Origin: Sphingobacteriales bacterium
GTDB lineage: Bacteria > Bacteroidota > Bacteroidia > Chitinophagales > Chitinophagaceae
NCBI GenBank assembly: GCA_003963365.1
Contig: RXJG01000004.1
Coordinates: forward strand, 886,162 to 950,161
DNA length: 64,000 bases
Reading direction: 5' to 3'
Made by a program: the position numbers and the translations under genes. This document shows positions 26,021-33,213 of the stretch, piece by piece. The notes under the pieces are model-generated. The model searched no databases. It saw only the letters and a program-made list of their open reading frames with translations, and was not told the origin of the DNA. Every line of letters begins with the position of its first letter. Positions within the stretch are counted from its first letter, which is position 1.

Positions 26021-27073
26021 TTAATGCGTATCCTTATTCGCCAGTTGTCCGCAGGCGGCATCAATATCTTTACCACGGCTGCGGCGCAATCTTGCATTTA
26101 CCCGGTTCTTTTCTAAATGCTTCATGAATTGTTCCACTGTATTTTCATCCGGTTTGGAAAAGTTGGCCAGGTCAATGGGATTATATTCAATGATGTTTAT
26201 CAAATCAGCAGGAACCTGGCGGTAGATTTTTATTAGTTCATCTGCATCTTTAATGGAGTCATTAAAATCTTTAAAGAGGATATATTCAAAAGTAATTTCG
26301 TTGCCGGTTTGTTTATAAAAATAATTCAGTGCTTCAATCAGCGATTTGATATCATTCGTATCATTGATCGGCATTATCTCGTGACGTTTTGCATCATTGG
26401 CAGCATGCAGCGATAAAGCTAACTTGAATCTCACTTTATCATCGCCCAATTGTTTGATCATCTTAGCCACACCGGCTGTTGATACAGTGATCCGCTTCGG
26501 ACTCATACCGAATCCTTCCGGAGAAGTGATCTTATCAATAGCTTTCAATACATTTTTATAGTTAAGCAATGGTTCACCCATTCCCATAAAAACAATATTG
26601 GTGAGTTTTTTGTCGTATACTCTTTCGCTTTGCTGGTTGATGAGCACTACTTCATCATATATCTCATCAAAATCCAGGTTGCGTTTACGGTCCATATACC
26701 CGGTGGCACAAAACTTACAACTGAGGGAACAACCAATTTGAGAAGAAACACAGGCTGTTTTTCTTTCATCTGTTGGAATTAATACACCTTCCACTAAATG
26801 ACCATCAAAAGTTTTGAATCTCGATTTGATAGTTCCGTCAGCTGAATACTGAGTGGCATCTACTTTCAATGCAGGGAAAGAAAATTCATCTGCCAATTTT
26901 GCTCTGAGTTCTTTACTCAGGTTGGTCATATCATCAAAGCTTAGCGCATGTTTTTGCCAGAGCCATTCATACACCTGTTTGCTGCGGAATTTCTTTTCTC
27001 CAATACTTTCAAAATACTGTTCAATTTCCTGCAGACTCAGTTCACGGATATTTTTCTTACCTGTTTTTAACAT
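26021..27073 (-). CDS. rlmN: Dual-specificity RNA methyltransferase RlmN
   Basis: RlmN is a radical SAM enzyme that methylates C2 of A2503 in 23S rRNA and of A37 in some tRNAs. The cluster-binding triad is C115, C119 and C122 in CSLSCKFCATG. GMGEPLLNY is the SAM-binding motif. The mechanistic cysteine is C341 in DAACGQLA near the C-terminus. At 350 residues it is complete. A perfect -7 element four bases before the ATG suggests a leaderless or nearly leaderless mRNA. It is divergent from the thiolase gene. Confidence 0.96.
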   Translation of the reverse strand: MLKTGKKNIRELSLQEIEQYFESIGEKKFRSKQVYEWLWQKHALSFDDMTNLSKELRAKLADEFSFPALKVDATQYSADGTIKSRFKTFDGHLVEGVLIPTDERKTACVSSQIGCSLSCKFCATGYMDRKRNLDFDEIYDEVVLINQQSERVYDKKLTNIVFMGMGEPLLNYKNVLKAIDKITSPEGFGMSPKRITVSTAGVAKMIKQLGDDKVRFKLALSLHAANDAKRHEIMPINDTNDIKSLIEALNYFYKQTGNEITFEYILFKDFNDSIKDADELIKIYRQVPADLINIIEYNPIDLANFSKPDENTVEQFMKHLEKNRVNARLRRSRGKDIDAACGQLANKDTH

Positions 27074-27077
27074 GGCG

Positions 27078-27085
27078 CAAAGTTA
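27078..27085 (-). promoter_or_regulatory. Candidate -7 element abutting the rlmN start
   Basis: The minus strand reads TAACTTTG, a full TAnnTTTG match, only four bases before the ATG (27071-27073). Transcription would begin at or next to the start codon. Confidence 0.5.
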
Positions 27086-27169
27086 CCTCCAATACAGCTA
27101 AAGGGGAATAATTTTTTGAGTTATTCTGTTCTGCTATCTTGCAATATATTTTCATAATAAGCTTGATAT

Positions 27170-28369
27170 ATGAAAACAGTTTATGTAATTGATGCAGTAA
27201 GAACACCCATTGGCAGGTATGGTGGAGCATTAAGCAATGTTCGTCCGGATGATTTACTGGCGCATGTGATAAAAGCATTATTGCAACGTAATGTTTCGAT
27301 TGATGTAAATGCGATTGAAGAGGTGATTGCCGGAGCCGCTAATCAATCGGGTGAAGACAATCGTAATGTGGCAAGAATGGCTGCTTTGCTGGCAGGCTTG
27401 CCAGTAACAGTGGCTGGTGTTACAGTAAACCGGTTATGTGCCAGCGGACTGCAATCTATTATGGACGCAGCGAGAGCAATTATGTGTAACCAGGGTGAAA
27501 TATATATTGCCGGTGGAACAGAAAGTATGACCAGGGCTCCTTTTGTTATGCCCAAATCAACCGCTGCTTTTCAAAGAGTGAATGATTTTTTTGATACTAC
27601 ACTTGGCTGGCGGATGATCAATAAAAAATTAGCGGAGCAATATTATCCATATTCAATGGGAGAAACAGCAGAGAACGTGGCGAAACAATGGAATATATCA
27701 AGAGAAGAACAGGATGTTTTTGCATTAGCCTCACAACAAAAATATTTTACTGCGTTAGAAGCTGGTAAATGGAATGATGAGATCATTGCTGTTGAAACAG
27801 AATCAGTAAAAGGTGATAAGATTATTGTGTCAGCCGATGAACATCCCCGTCAAACTTCATTGGAGAAATTAGCTGCTTTAAAACCTGCTTTTGCAAAAAA
27901 CGGAACAGTAACAGCCGGTAATTCTTCCGGTATCAATGATGGCGCTGCAGCTATATTACTGGCCAGCGAAGACGCAGTTAAAAAATATAACTTAAAACCA
28001 ACCGCAAAAATTGTTTCAATGGCTGTTGCTGGTGTTAATCCTTCCATTATGGGTATTGGTCCGGTGCCTGCCACACAAAAAGTATTGCAACGGGCCGGAC
28101 TTACAGTCGCTGATTTAGACTTGGTAGAATTAAATGAAGCTTTTGCCTCACAATCGTTGGCTTGTATAAAAGATTTGGGTTTGGATGCAGCTAAAGTAAA
28201 TGTGAATGGCGGCGCTATTGCTTTGGGTCACCCATTGGGCTGCAGTGGTGCAAGAATTTCCACCACACTTTTGCATGAAATGAAAAGACGTAATGCTAAA
28301 TATGGATTAGCCACAATGTGTGTGGGAGTAGGGCAGGGTGCTGCAGTAATTTATCAGAACCTGAATTAA
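27170..28369 (+). CDS. Acetyl-CoA acyltransferase (thiolase; PcaF/PaaJ-like)
   Basis: The enzyme performs thiolytic cleavage or Claisen condensation of acyl-CoA. The nucleophile is C90 (NRLCASGLQS), the second active-site pair is H in GGAIALGHPLGCSGAR (near residue 350) and C in TMCVGVGQGAA (near residue 382). ESMTRAPFVMPKS, NSSGINDGAAA and NEAFASQSLA are further thiolase signatures. The N-terminal RTPIGRYGGALSNVRPDDL and the TTLGWR loop resemble 3-oxoadipyl-CoA thiolases, but no other aromatic-degradation gene is near, so fatty-acid or acetoacetyl-CoA use is equally possible. It is a complete 399-residue gene. Confidence 0.9.
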   Translation: MKTVYVIDAVRTPIGRYGGALSNVRPDDLLAHVIKALLQRNVSIDVNAIEEVIAGAANQSGEDNRNVARMAALLAGLPVTVAGVTVNRLCASGLQSIMDAARAIMCNQGEIYIAGGTESMTRAPFVMPKSTAAFQRVNDFFDTTLGWRMINKKLAEQYYPYSMGETAENVAKQWNISREEQDVFALASQQKYFTALEAGKWNDEIIAVETESVKGDKIIVSADEHPRQTSLEKLAALKPAFAKNGTVTAGNSSGINDGAAAILLASEDAVKKYNLKPTAKIVSMAVAGVNPSIMGIGPVPATQKVLQRAGLTVADLDLVELNEAFASQSLACIKDLGLDAAKVNVNGGAIALGHPLGCSGARISTTLLHEMKRRNAKYGLATMCVGVGQGAAVIYQNLN

Positions 28370-28394
28370 ATTGATTTAAAGGATTGGGAGGAAA

Positions 28395-28853
28395 TTAATA
28401 TTCCACATCGCAATTTCCATCTGTATAAAAAAATATTTCTTTTGGCGCCTTGTATTTCTTCCACCAGCACCCAAATGGCACATCCGTTGGGAAATCAACA
28501 TTAGAAATAACCCTCCATTTATTATTTACTTTTTTGAGTAATACATAACTGTTGTCATCCATAATGCCGGTTTCGTAATCTTCTTTGTAGGCAGAGTTTT
28601 TAAAGTTAGGGGCTTTCCCGTTTTTTTGTTGTGTTTTAAATTCAATAAAGGCCCATTTGCCATTGCTCTTATAATTTGTTTTATCAATTACAAAAACAAC
28701 TGACTGATTGTAATACATTGTATCATACAGTGTATGCATTGCTACTAAATGCTGTTTTCTTTCCTGTGAATTTGGTGTTGGTTGATAAATATTTTGGGCT
28801 GTTACTAGCGAAGAAACTAATATAAAGTTTAATACTATTAAGAATCCTTTCAT
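28395..28853 (-). CDS. Hypothetical secreted protein
   Basis: The 152-residue product has a clear signal peptide (MKGFLIVLNFILVSSLVTAQ) and a mature part with several aromatic and basic residues, including SNGKWAFIEFKTQ and SYVLLKKVNNKWRVISN. It resembles small secreted Bacteroidota proteins with an SnoaL-like or NTF2-like fold (inference), but I cannot name a family. It begins two bases after the hisS stop codon on the same strand and is probably the last gene of a ptp-hisS-hypothetical operon. Confidence 0.65.
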   Translation of the reverse strand: MKGFLIVLNFILVSSLVTAQNIYQPTPNSQERKQHLVAMHTLYDTMYYNQSVVFVIDKTNYKSNGKWAFIEFKTQQKNGKAPNFKNSAYKEDYETGIMDDNSYVLLKKVNNKWRVISNVDFPTDVPFGCWWKKYKAPKEIFFYTDGNCDVEY

Positions 28854-28855
28854 AG

Positions 28856-30385
28856 TTAAAATTTAAAAGATAATAATTCGTCAAAGTTAATAGTTACCTG
28901 TTCTGCTTTAACTAGGTTCTTTACATTGCAAGTACTACTTTCTAATTCTTTAGTTCCAATGATAACAGCATACGGTATATTTTTCTTTTCAGCATACTTA
29001 AACTGTTTATCAAACTTGGCATTCTCGTGGTAAAGTTCACAACGAATTCCTTTGCTGCGCAATTGTTGCATCAGTTCAAATGATTTTTTGCTTTCTGCAT
29101 CACCAAGATTAAAGAATAAAACCTGGGTTCCTGTATGTACATCAGCAGGAAATAATTTTAATTCTTCCATCACATCATAAATCCTGTCCACACCAAATGA
29201 AATACCAACACCCGGAACATTGGGTACGCCGAATAAACCGGTAAGATCATCATATCGTCCACCACCACCGATGCTGCCCATTTGAGCATTCAATGCTTTT
29301 GCTTCATAAATAACACCAGTATAATAATTCAATCCTCTTGCTAATGTAAAATCAAGTTGACAGTTAACGGTTGACGGTTGACAGTAAGCAATAACAAAAC
29401 TTAATTCCTCTATTCCTTTTTTGCCTGCTTCTGTATGACCGAGCAAATTGGTGATATGTGTTAATTTTTCAGTATTTGTTCCACTGATGCTTAAATAATC
29501 TTCAATAATTTTTACCTGCCATTCATTTAACCCTCTTTGAGTTAATTCTTCTTTTACTTTATCCAGACCAATCTTATCTAATTTGTCAATAGCGATAGTA
29601 ATGTCAATCATTTTATCAGCACCACCACATACCTCTGCTAATGCTGTTAATATTTTACGGCTGTTCAGTTTTATTTCAACTGCTACACCTAATCTCCTAA
29701 AAACTTCTGCATAAATATTAGCCAGTTCCACTTCATTAATCAGCGAATAACTTCCTACCACATCAGCATCACACTGGTAAAATTCACGGTATCTTCCTTT
29801 CTGCGGTCTGTCTGCTCTCCATACCGGCTGCATCTGGTAGCGTTTAAAAGGAAAACTTAATTTGCCGTGATTCATTGCCACATAACGGGCAAAAGGAATT
29901 GTGAGGTCGTACCTAAGAGCTTTACCAGAAATTTCACTTCTTGTTAGCAATAGATTTTTATATGCTACTTCATCTTCTTTAATAAAAGTCTCAAATATTT
30001 TAGCTAAAACATCTGGATTAAGATTCCACATCGAATTTGAAAAAGGGTTTTCAGATTTGGCAAACTCTTTTTCATTTTCTTTTAGAAATTCAATTGTTTC
30101 ATAACTGTGCTTAAAGTATTCTTGCAATTGTTTGAACAGTTTTATTAATTCCTCTACAAAATCTTTTGAAAATGGATTGCCAGAGTCAAGAATCCTAAAT
30201 ATAAGCTTATCGCCTTCTTCCCCATACTTGCCCATCAATGTTTCCAGGTTTTCCATAGCAGGCGTTTCCAATGGCTCATAACCATACAGTTCAAATACAT
30301 TTCTGATCGTTTGAAAAATATATTGTCTTTTTCTTACTACCTCAGCTGAAAAATCTCTGGTGCCCTGTGGAATTCCCGGTTTCAT
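28856..30385 (-). CDS. hisS: Histidyl-tRNA synthetase, with a long insertion
   Basis: The class II synthetase charges tRNA-His. Motif 2 is in the stretch QPVWRADRPQKGRYREFYQ (about 187-204), HisA-type motif LARGLNYYTG is at about 348-357, and the anticodon-binding domain covers about 415-509. The usual length in Bacteroidota is about 450 residues; this one is 509. The extra sequence is mainly at residues 70-153, between FRILDSG and ALRYDLTIPFARYV, and is helical and charged. At residues 335-343 (CQPSTVNCQ) the gene contains an in-frame run of heptameric GTTGACA-like repeats, just before the catalytic LARG motif. The core motifs are intact, so the enzyme should be active. Confidence 0.93.
   Translation of the reverse strand: MKPGIPQGTRDFSAEVVRKRQYIFQTIRNVFELYGYEPLETPAMENLETLMGKYGEEGDKLIFRILDSGNPFSKDFVEELIKLFKQLQEYFKHSYETIEFLKENEKEFAKSENPFSNSMWNLNPDVLAKIFETFIKEDEVAYKNLLLTRSEISGKALRYDLTIPFARYVAMNHGKLSFPFKRYQMQPVWRADRPQKGRYREFYQCDADVVGSYSLINEVELANIYAEVFRRLGVAVEIKLNSRKILTALAEVCGGADKMIDITIAIDKLDKIGLDKVKEELTQRGLNEWQVKIIEDYLSISGTNTEKLTHITNLLGHTEAGKKGIEELSFVIAYCQPSTVNCQLDFTLARGLNYYTGVIYEAKALNAQMGSIGGGGRYDDLTGLFGVPNVPGVGISFGVDRIYDVMEELKLFPADVHTGTQVLFFNLGDAESKKSFELMQQLRSKGIRCELYHENAKFDKQFKYAEKKNIPYAVIIGTKELESSTCNVKNLVKAEQVTINFDELLSFKF
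29356..29385. repeat. Heptad repeat run inside hisS
   Basis: On the plus strand four tandem heptamers run GTTGACA, GTTAACG, GTTGACG, GTTGACA. They encode residues 335-343 of HisRS. The same word family occurs in the spacers at 30891 and 61269. Confidence 0.7.
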
Positions 30386-30409
30386 TTATTATTAAGTTGT
30401 AATTAATCT

Positions 30410-30877
30410 TCAAATTTTCAAATCAACATATTTACCAATTATTGCTTCACATGCTTTATCAATCATCTTAAATACTTCATGATATCCTTCTTCAGTTCCA
30501 AACCACGGGTCAGGTACAGCACGGTTTTGTCCGGGATAAATTTCATTCAGCAGCAGGTCAACTTTATTTTCATTCCAATACTTACCGCTTATTCTTCTTA
30601 CATCATTATAATTGCTGCTGTCCATCACATAAATAAAATCAAAGACTTCAAAATCCTCTTTAACAAATTGCCTTGCTCTCTGGTTACTTATATCTATACC
30701 ATTCAATTTAGCTACTTTCTGACTCAACCGGTGCGGTGGCTCACCCGTATGATATGCACCGGTGCCGGCACTTTCCACACTCCACTGCAAACCTGCCTGC
30801 CATGCTTTATGTTGTAATATTCCTTCGGCTAACGGGCTGCGGCAAATATTGCCCAGGCATACCATCAAAATCTTCAT
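30410..30877 (-). CDS. Low-molecular-weight protein-tyrosine phosphatase
   Basis: The phosphatase loop VCLGNICRSP near residues 6-15 has the C(X)5R active site with C7 and R13 by position in MKILMVCLGNICRS. The general acid is in the late DPW motif (VPDPWFGTEEGYHEVFKMI, near residue 120). At 155 residues it is a typical arsenate-reductase-like or Wzb-like phosphatase. Its partner kinase is not in the window. It starts the minus-strand group with hisS (24 bases apart). A perfect -7 element lies five bases before the ATG. Confidence 0.92.
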   Translation of the reverse strand: MKILMVCLGNICRSPLAEGILQHKAWQAGLQWSVESAGTGAYHTGEPPHRLSQKVAKLNGIDISNQRARQFVKEDFEVFDFIYVMDSSNYNDVRRISGKYWNENKVDLLLNEIYPGQNRAVPDPWFGTEEGYHEVFKMIDKACEAIIGKYVDLKI

Positions 30878-30882
30878 GGCGA

Positions 30883-30890
30883 CAAAGATA
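30883..30890 (-). promoter_or_regulatory. Candidate -7 element abutting the phosphatase start
   Basis: The minus strand reads TATCTTTG, a full consensus match, five bases before the ATG. The heptad repeat at 30891 begins directly on its upstream side, where the -33 element should be. Confidence 0.5.
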
Positions 30891-30960
30891 GTTTGCAGTC
30901 AGCAGTTTGCAGTCAGCAATGCTGAATTTATTGCCAACTGCCGGCTGGATACTGTCAACC
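30891..30960. repeat. Heptad-word imperfect palindrome in the phosphatase-tonB spacer
   Basis: The 14-base unit GTTTGCAGTCAGCA occurs twice in tandem (30891-30918). The reverse complement of 30932-30960 matches it at about 17 of 22 hand-aligned positions. The arms therefore form an imperfect palindrome with period 7. Confidence 0.6.
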
Positions 30961-31018
30961 TGGTTTTTCAACTTATGGAATTCAATAACGCCCTGCATCT
31001 GTATATAAAAGTTAAGCC

Positions 31019-31855
31019 ATGACTACCCAAAACATTTTAACCGCCGACGTTCTCGACATTGTATTTGAAAACCGTAACAAAGATTATGGAGCTTATCCTC
31101 TCCGCAAATATTACGATAAGCGGTTGATCCAATCACTTGGCATCATGTTATTATCAGTGGGCTCATTAATCTTATTATCATTTCGCTTTGAAAAAAAGCC
31201 AGTGATGAAAGATGATAAACTTAAACCGATTGTTCAAATTTTTCAATTATCACAAGAGCCGCCTAAGGAAATTAAGGAGCCGGAAAAGATTATTGAAAAA
31301 CCTGTTCGTCCGTCTAAGCCGGTAGCATCTGTAAAAGCTACAGACAATATTGCTATTGTACCTGATAATAAAGTCACAGATAATGATAAAGTTCCTGACC
31401 AGGCAGATATGGAAGATAAAGCAGTGAGTACTGTAAATGCAACTGGTGATAACCTCAACGGACAAACAATTAAGCCCGGTGAAAATAAAAACGGCAATGG
31501 TGATTTAGTTGCTGATGAAGAGCCGTTGGATCCCAAAACTGCGATTGATTATGCAGATGTGCCGCCAACCTATCCCGGTGGTATTGAAGCATTACAAAAT
31601 TTCCTGCACAAAAATTTACGTACCCCCGGTGAATTGGAAGCAGGACAGGAAGCAGCTGTAAAGGTAAAATTTGTAGTGAGCTATGATGGTGAAATATATG
31701 GATATGAAGTAGTGCAAAGTGCGGGTGATGCTTTTAATGGAGAAGTGTTGCGGGTGTTAAAGAAAATGCCCCGCTGGAATCCGGGTAAATACAAAGGCCG
31801 GACTGTTTCAGTATACTATATAATTCCGGTAAAATTCCAGGGAGTGGAAGAGTAA
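31019..31855 (+). CDS. TonB-family energy transducer
   Basis: The 278-residue protein has a cytoplasmic N-terminus (VFENRNKDYGAYPLRKYYDKR, a motif common in Bacteroidota TonB proteins), one TM segment at about 38-57, a Pro/Lys-rich periplasmic spacer (about 75-165) and a TonB C-terminal domain at about 180-278 (PTYPGGIEALQNFLHKNLRTP to GRTVSVYYIIPVKFQG). It transmits proton-motive energy to outer-membrane receptors, together with ExbB/ExbD, which are not in the window. The spacer after it holds an intrinsic terminator and precedes a small membrane protein, a PstS-like lipoprotein and a TPR protein. Confidence 0.9.
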   Translation: MTTQNILTADVLDIVFENRNKDYGAYPLRKYYDKRLIQSLGIMLLSVGSLILLSFRFEKKPVMKDDKLKPIVQIFQLSQEPPKEIKEPEKIIEKPVRPSKPVASVKATDNIAIVPDNKVTDNDKVPDQADMEDKAVSTVNATGDNLNGQTIKPGENKNGNGDLVADEEPLDPKTAIDYADVPPTYPGGIEALQNFLHKNLRTPGELEAGQEAAVKVKFVVSYDGEIYGYEVVQSAGDAFNGEVLRVLKKMPRWNPGKYKGRTVSVYYIIPVKFQGVEE

Positions 31856-31861
31856 CCATTT

Positions 31862-31892
31862 AAAACTGCCTCTGACCGGGGCAGTTTTATTA
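31862..31892 (+). terminator. Intrinsic terminator after tonB-like gene
   Basis: AAAACTGCC (31862-31870) pairs perfectly with GGCAGTTTT (31880-31888) around a 9-base loop; the T run is part of the right arm and ATTATT follows. Confidence 0.7.
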
Positions 31893-31966
31893 TTACCACA
31901 TTGTGACAGAAGTACTCAGCAAACAATTATAAATTTCATAACTTGCCCAACTCGCTTTTATATATT

Positions 31967-32203
31967 ATGAATACCGAAGAATCAAGAGACAGACGACAGC
32001 ATCAACAAGGCAAAATGCAGGCTATTCTCGATTATACTGTTGGGGTAGCAACCATACTGTTGGGTCTGTTTATTTTTTTTATAAAAAAACTTCCTGTTGA
32101 GTTTGAATTTAAAGAACCAGTAATAGCCAATGTATTTGCTGCCCTCAGTATTTTATATGGTGCGTGGCGTATTTATAGAGGAGTAAAAAAAACAAAAGAA
32201 TAA
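31967..32203 (+). CDS. Small membrane protein, two TM segments
   Basis: The 78-residue product begins MNTEESRDRRQHQQGKMQ and has two hydrophobic segments (about residues 24-41 and 54-70) followed by a basic tail (RGVKKTKE). I do not recognise a family, but a small two-TM protein often sits between TonB and a substrate-binding lipoprotein in Bacteroidota. The frame is open from a TTG at 31943, but the ATG at 31967 is the better start. The next gene starts 9 bases after its stop, so the two are co-transcribed. Confidence 0.7.
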   Translation: MNTEESRDRRQHQQGKMQAILDYTVGVATILLGLFIFFIKKLPVEFEFKEPVIANVFAALSILYGAWRIYRGVKKTKE

Positions 32204-32212
32204 AAAAGCAGG

Positions 32213-33175
32213 ATGAGGACATTAACAAAACTTTTAGAAAAGCAATTATACCTGTACCCGGTGGTTTTAGTCTTTTTAATAACAGCAGCAAGTTGCAGGA
32301 GCAAACGAATAGATGTTAGTAAAATTCCGACTGACACAGATACCAAAGGATCCATCAATATAAGTGTGGATGAAACGTTTAAGCCGGTGATTGATGAACA
32401 AATAAAGGTCTTTGAAAGTACATACCCTAAGGCTCATATTAATGTAGAGTATAAACCTGAAGCGGATTGTTTTCGTGATCTGGATAGTGCGGGTACAAGA
32501 ATGATAATAGTAACCCGGGAGCCGGATTCCCTCGAGAAGGTATATTATCATGATAAGTTACAATACAATCTCACATACGGAATAGTAGCAAGGGATGCCA
32601 TTGCTGTAATAGTGAACAGGAATAATCCTGATTCCGTTTTTTCAAGAGAAGATTTACGAAAAATATTGGATGGCAGCTCAGAAAAAAAATACCAGGTTGT
32701 ATTTGATGGGTTAAAAGCTACCGGAACTGTTCGCTATGCAATCGACTCCATTCTGAATGGGAAAAAATTTGACACCAGTGTGGTAAAAGCAGTGGATAAC
32801 AGTCAGGAAGTGATCAATTATGTAGCTGCCAATACGAATGCCATTGGCATGGTAGGCGTAAGCTGGATCGGCAATCCCGAAGATCCCGAACAGGTAAAGA
32901 TGCTGGAAAAGGTGAATATAGCAATGATTAAATGTGAGATTTGTTTAGAAGAAGAGAAAAATATTTGTTTGAAACCTACACAGCGATTTATACTTTCACG
33001 CCAGTATCCGCTTACTAGGGGTCTTTATTACATTGTTAAAGAGAATTATACCGGTCTTGGCAGAGGGCTTGCAGAATTTATGTGGCAGGACAAAGGTCAA
33101 TTAATCTTTAAAAGAGCTTATCTTGCTCCGGTACATTTGCCATTTATAATTAGAAAAACAAAAATTAATAAATAA
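32213..33175 (+). CDS. PstS-like substrate-binding lipoprotein
   Basis: The 320-residue product has a lipoprotein signal ending TAASC (C28), so it should be membrane-anchored. The body is a PBP-like domain: SINISVDETFKPVIDEQIKVFESTYP, AGTRMIIVTREP and YGIVARDAIAVIVNRNNPDSVFSREDLRKIL are typical of phosphate-binding PstS relatives, as is the late GRGLAEFMWQDKGQLIF. No ABC permease or ATPase is adjacent; instead it sits between a small membrane protein and a TPR protein downstream of a TonB gene. In this setting it may be a sensor or cell-envelope component rather than a transporter subunit (inference). Confidence 0.82.
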   Translation: MRTLTKLLEKQLYLYPVVLVFLITAASCRSKRIDVSKIPTDTDTKGSINISVDETFKPVIDEQIKVFESTYPKAHINVEYKPEADCFRDLDSAGTRMIIVTREPDSLEKVYYHDKLQYNLTYGIVARDAIAVIVNRNNPDSVFSREDLRKILDGSSEKKYQVVFDGLKATGTVRYAIDSILNGKKFDTSVVKAVDNSQEVINYVAANTNAIGMVGVSWIGNPEDPEQVKMLEKVNIAMIKCEICLEEEKNICLKPTQRFILSRQYPLTRGLYYIVKENYTGLGRGLAEFMWQDKGQLIFKRAYLAPVHLPFIIRKTKINK

Positions 33176-33213
33176 ATTTATCGCAATAAATTTTTTAAAC
33201 AACAGGATTCAAC

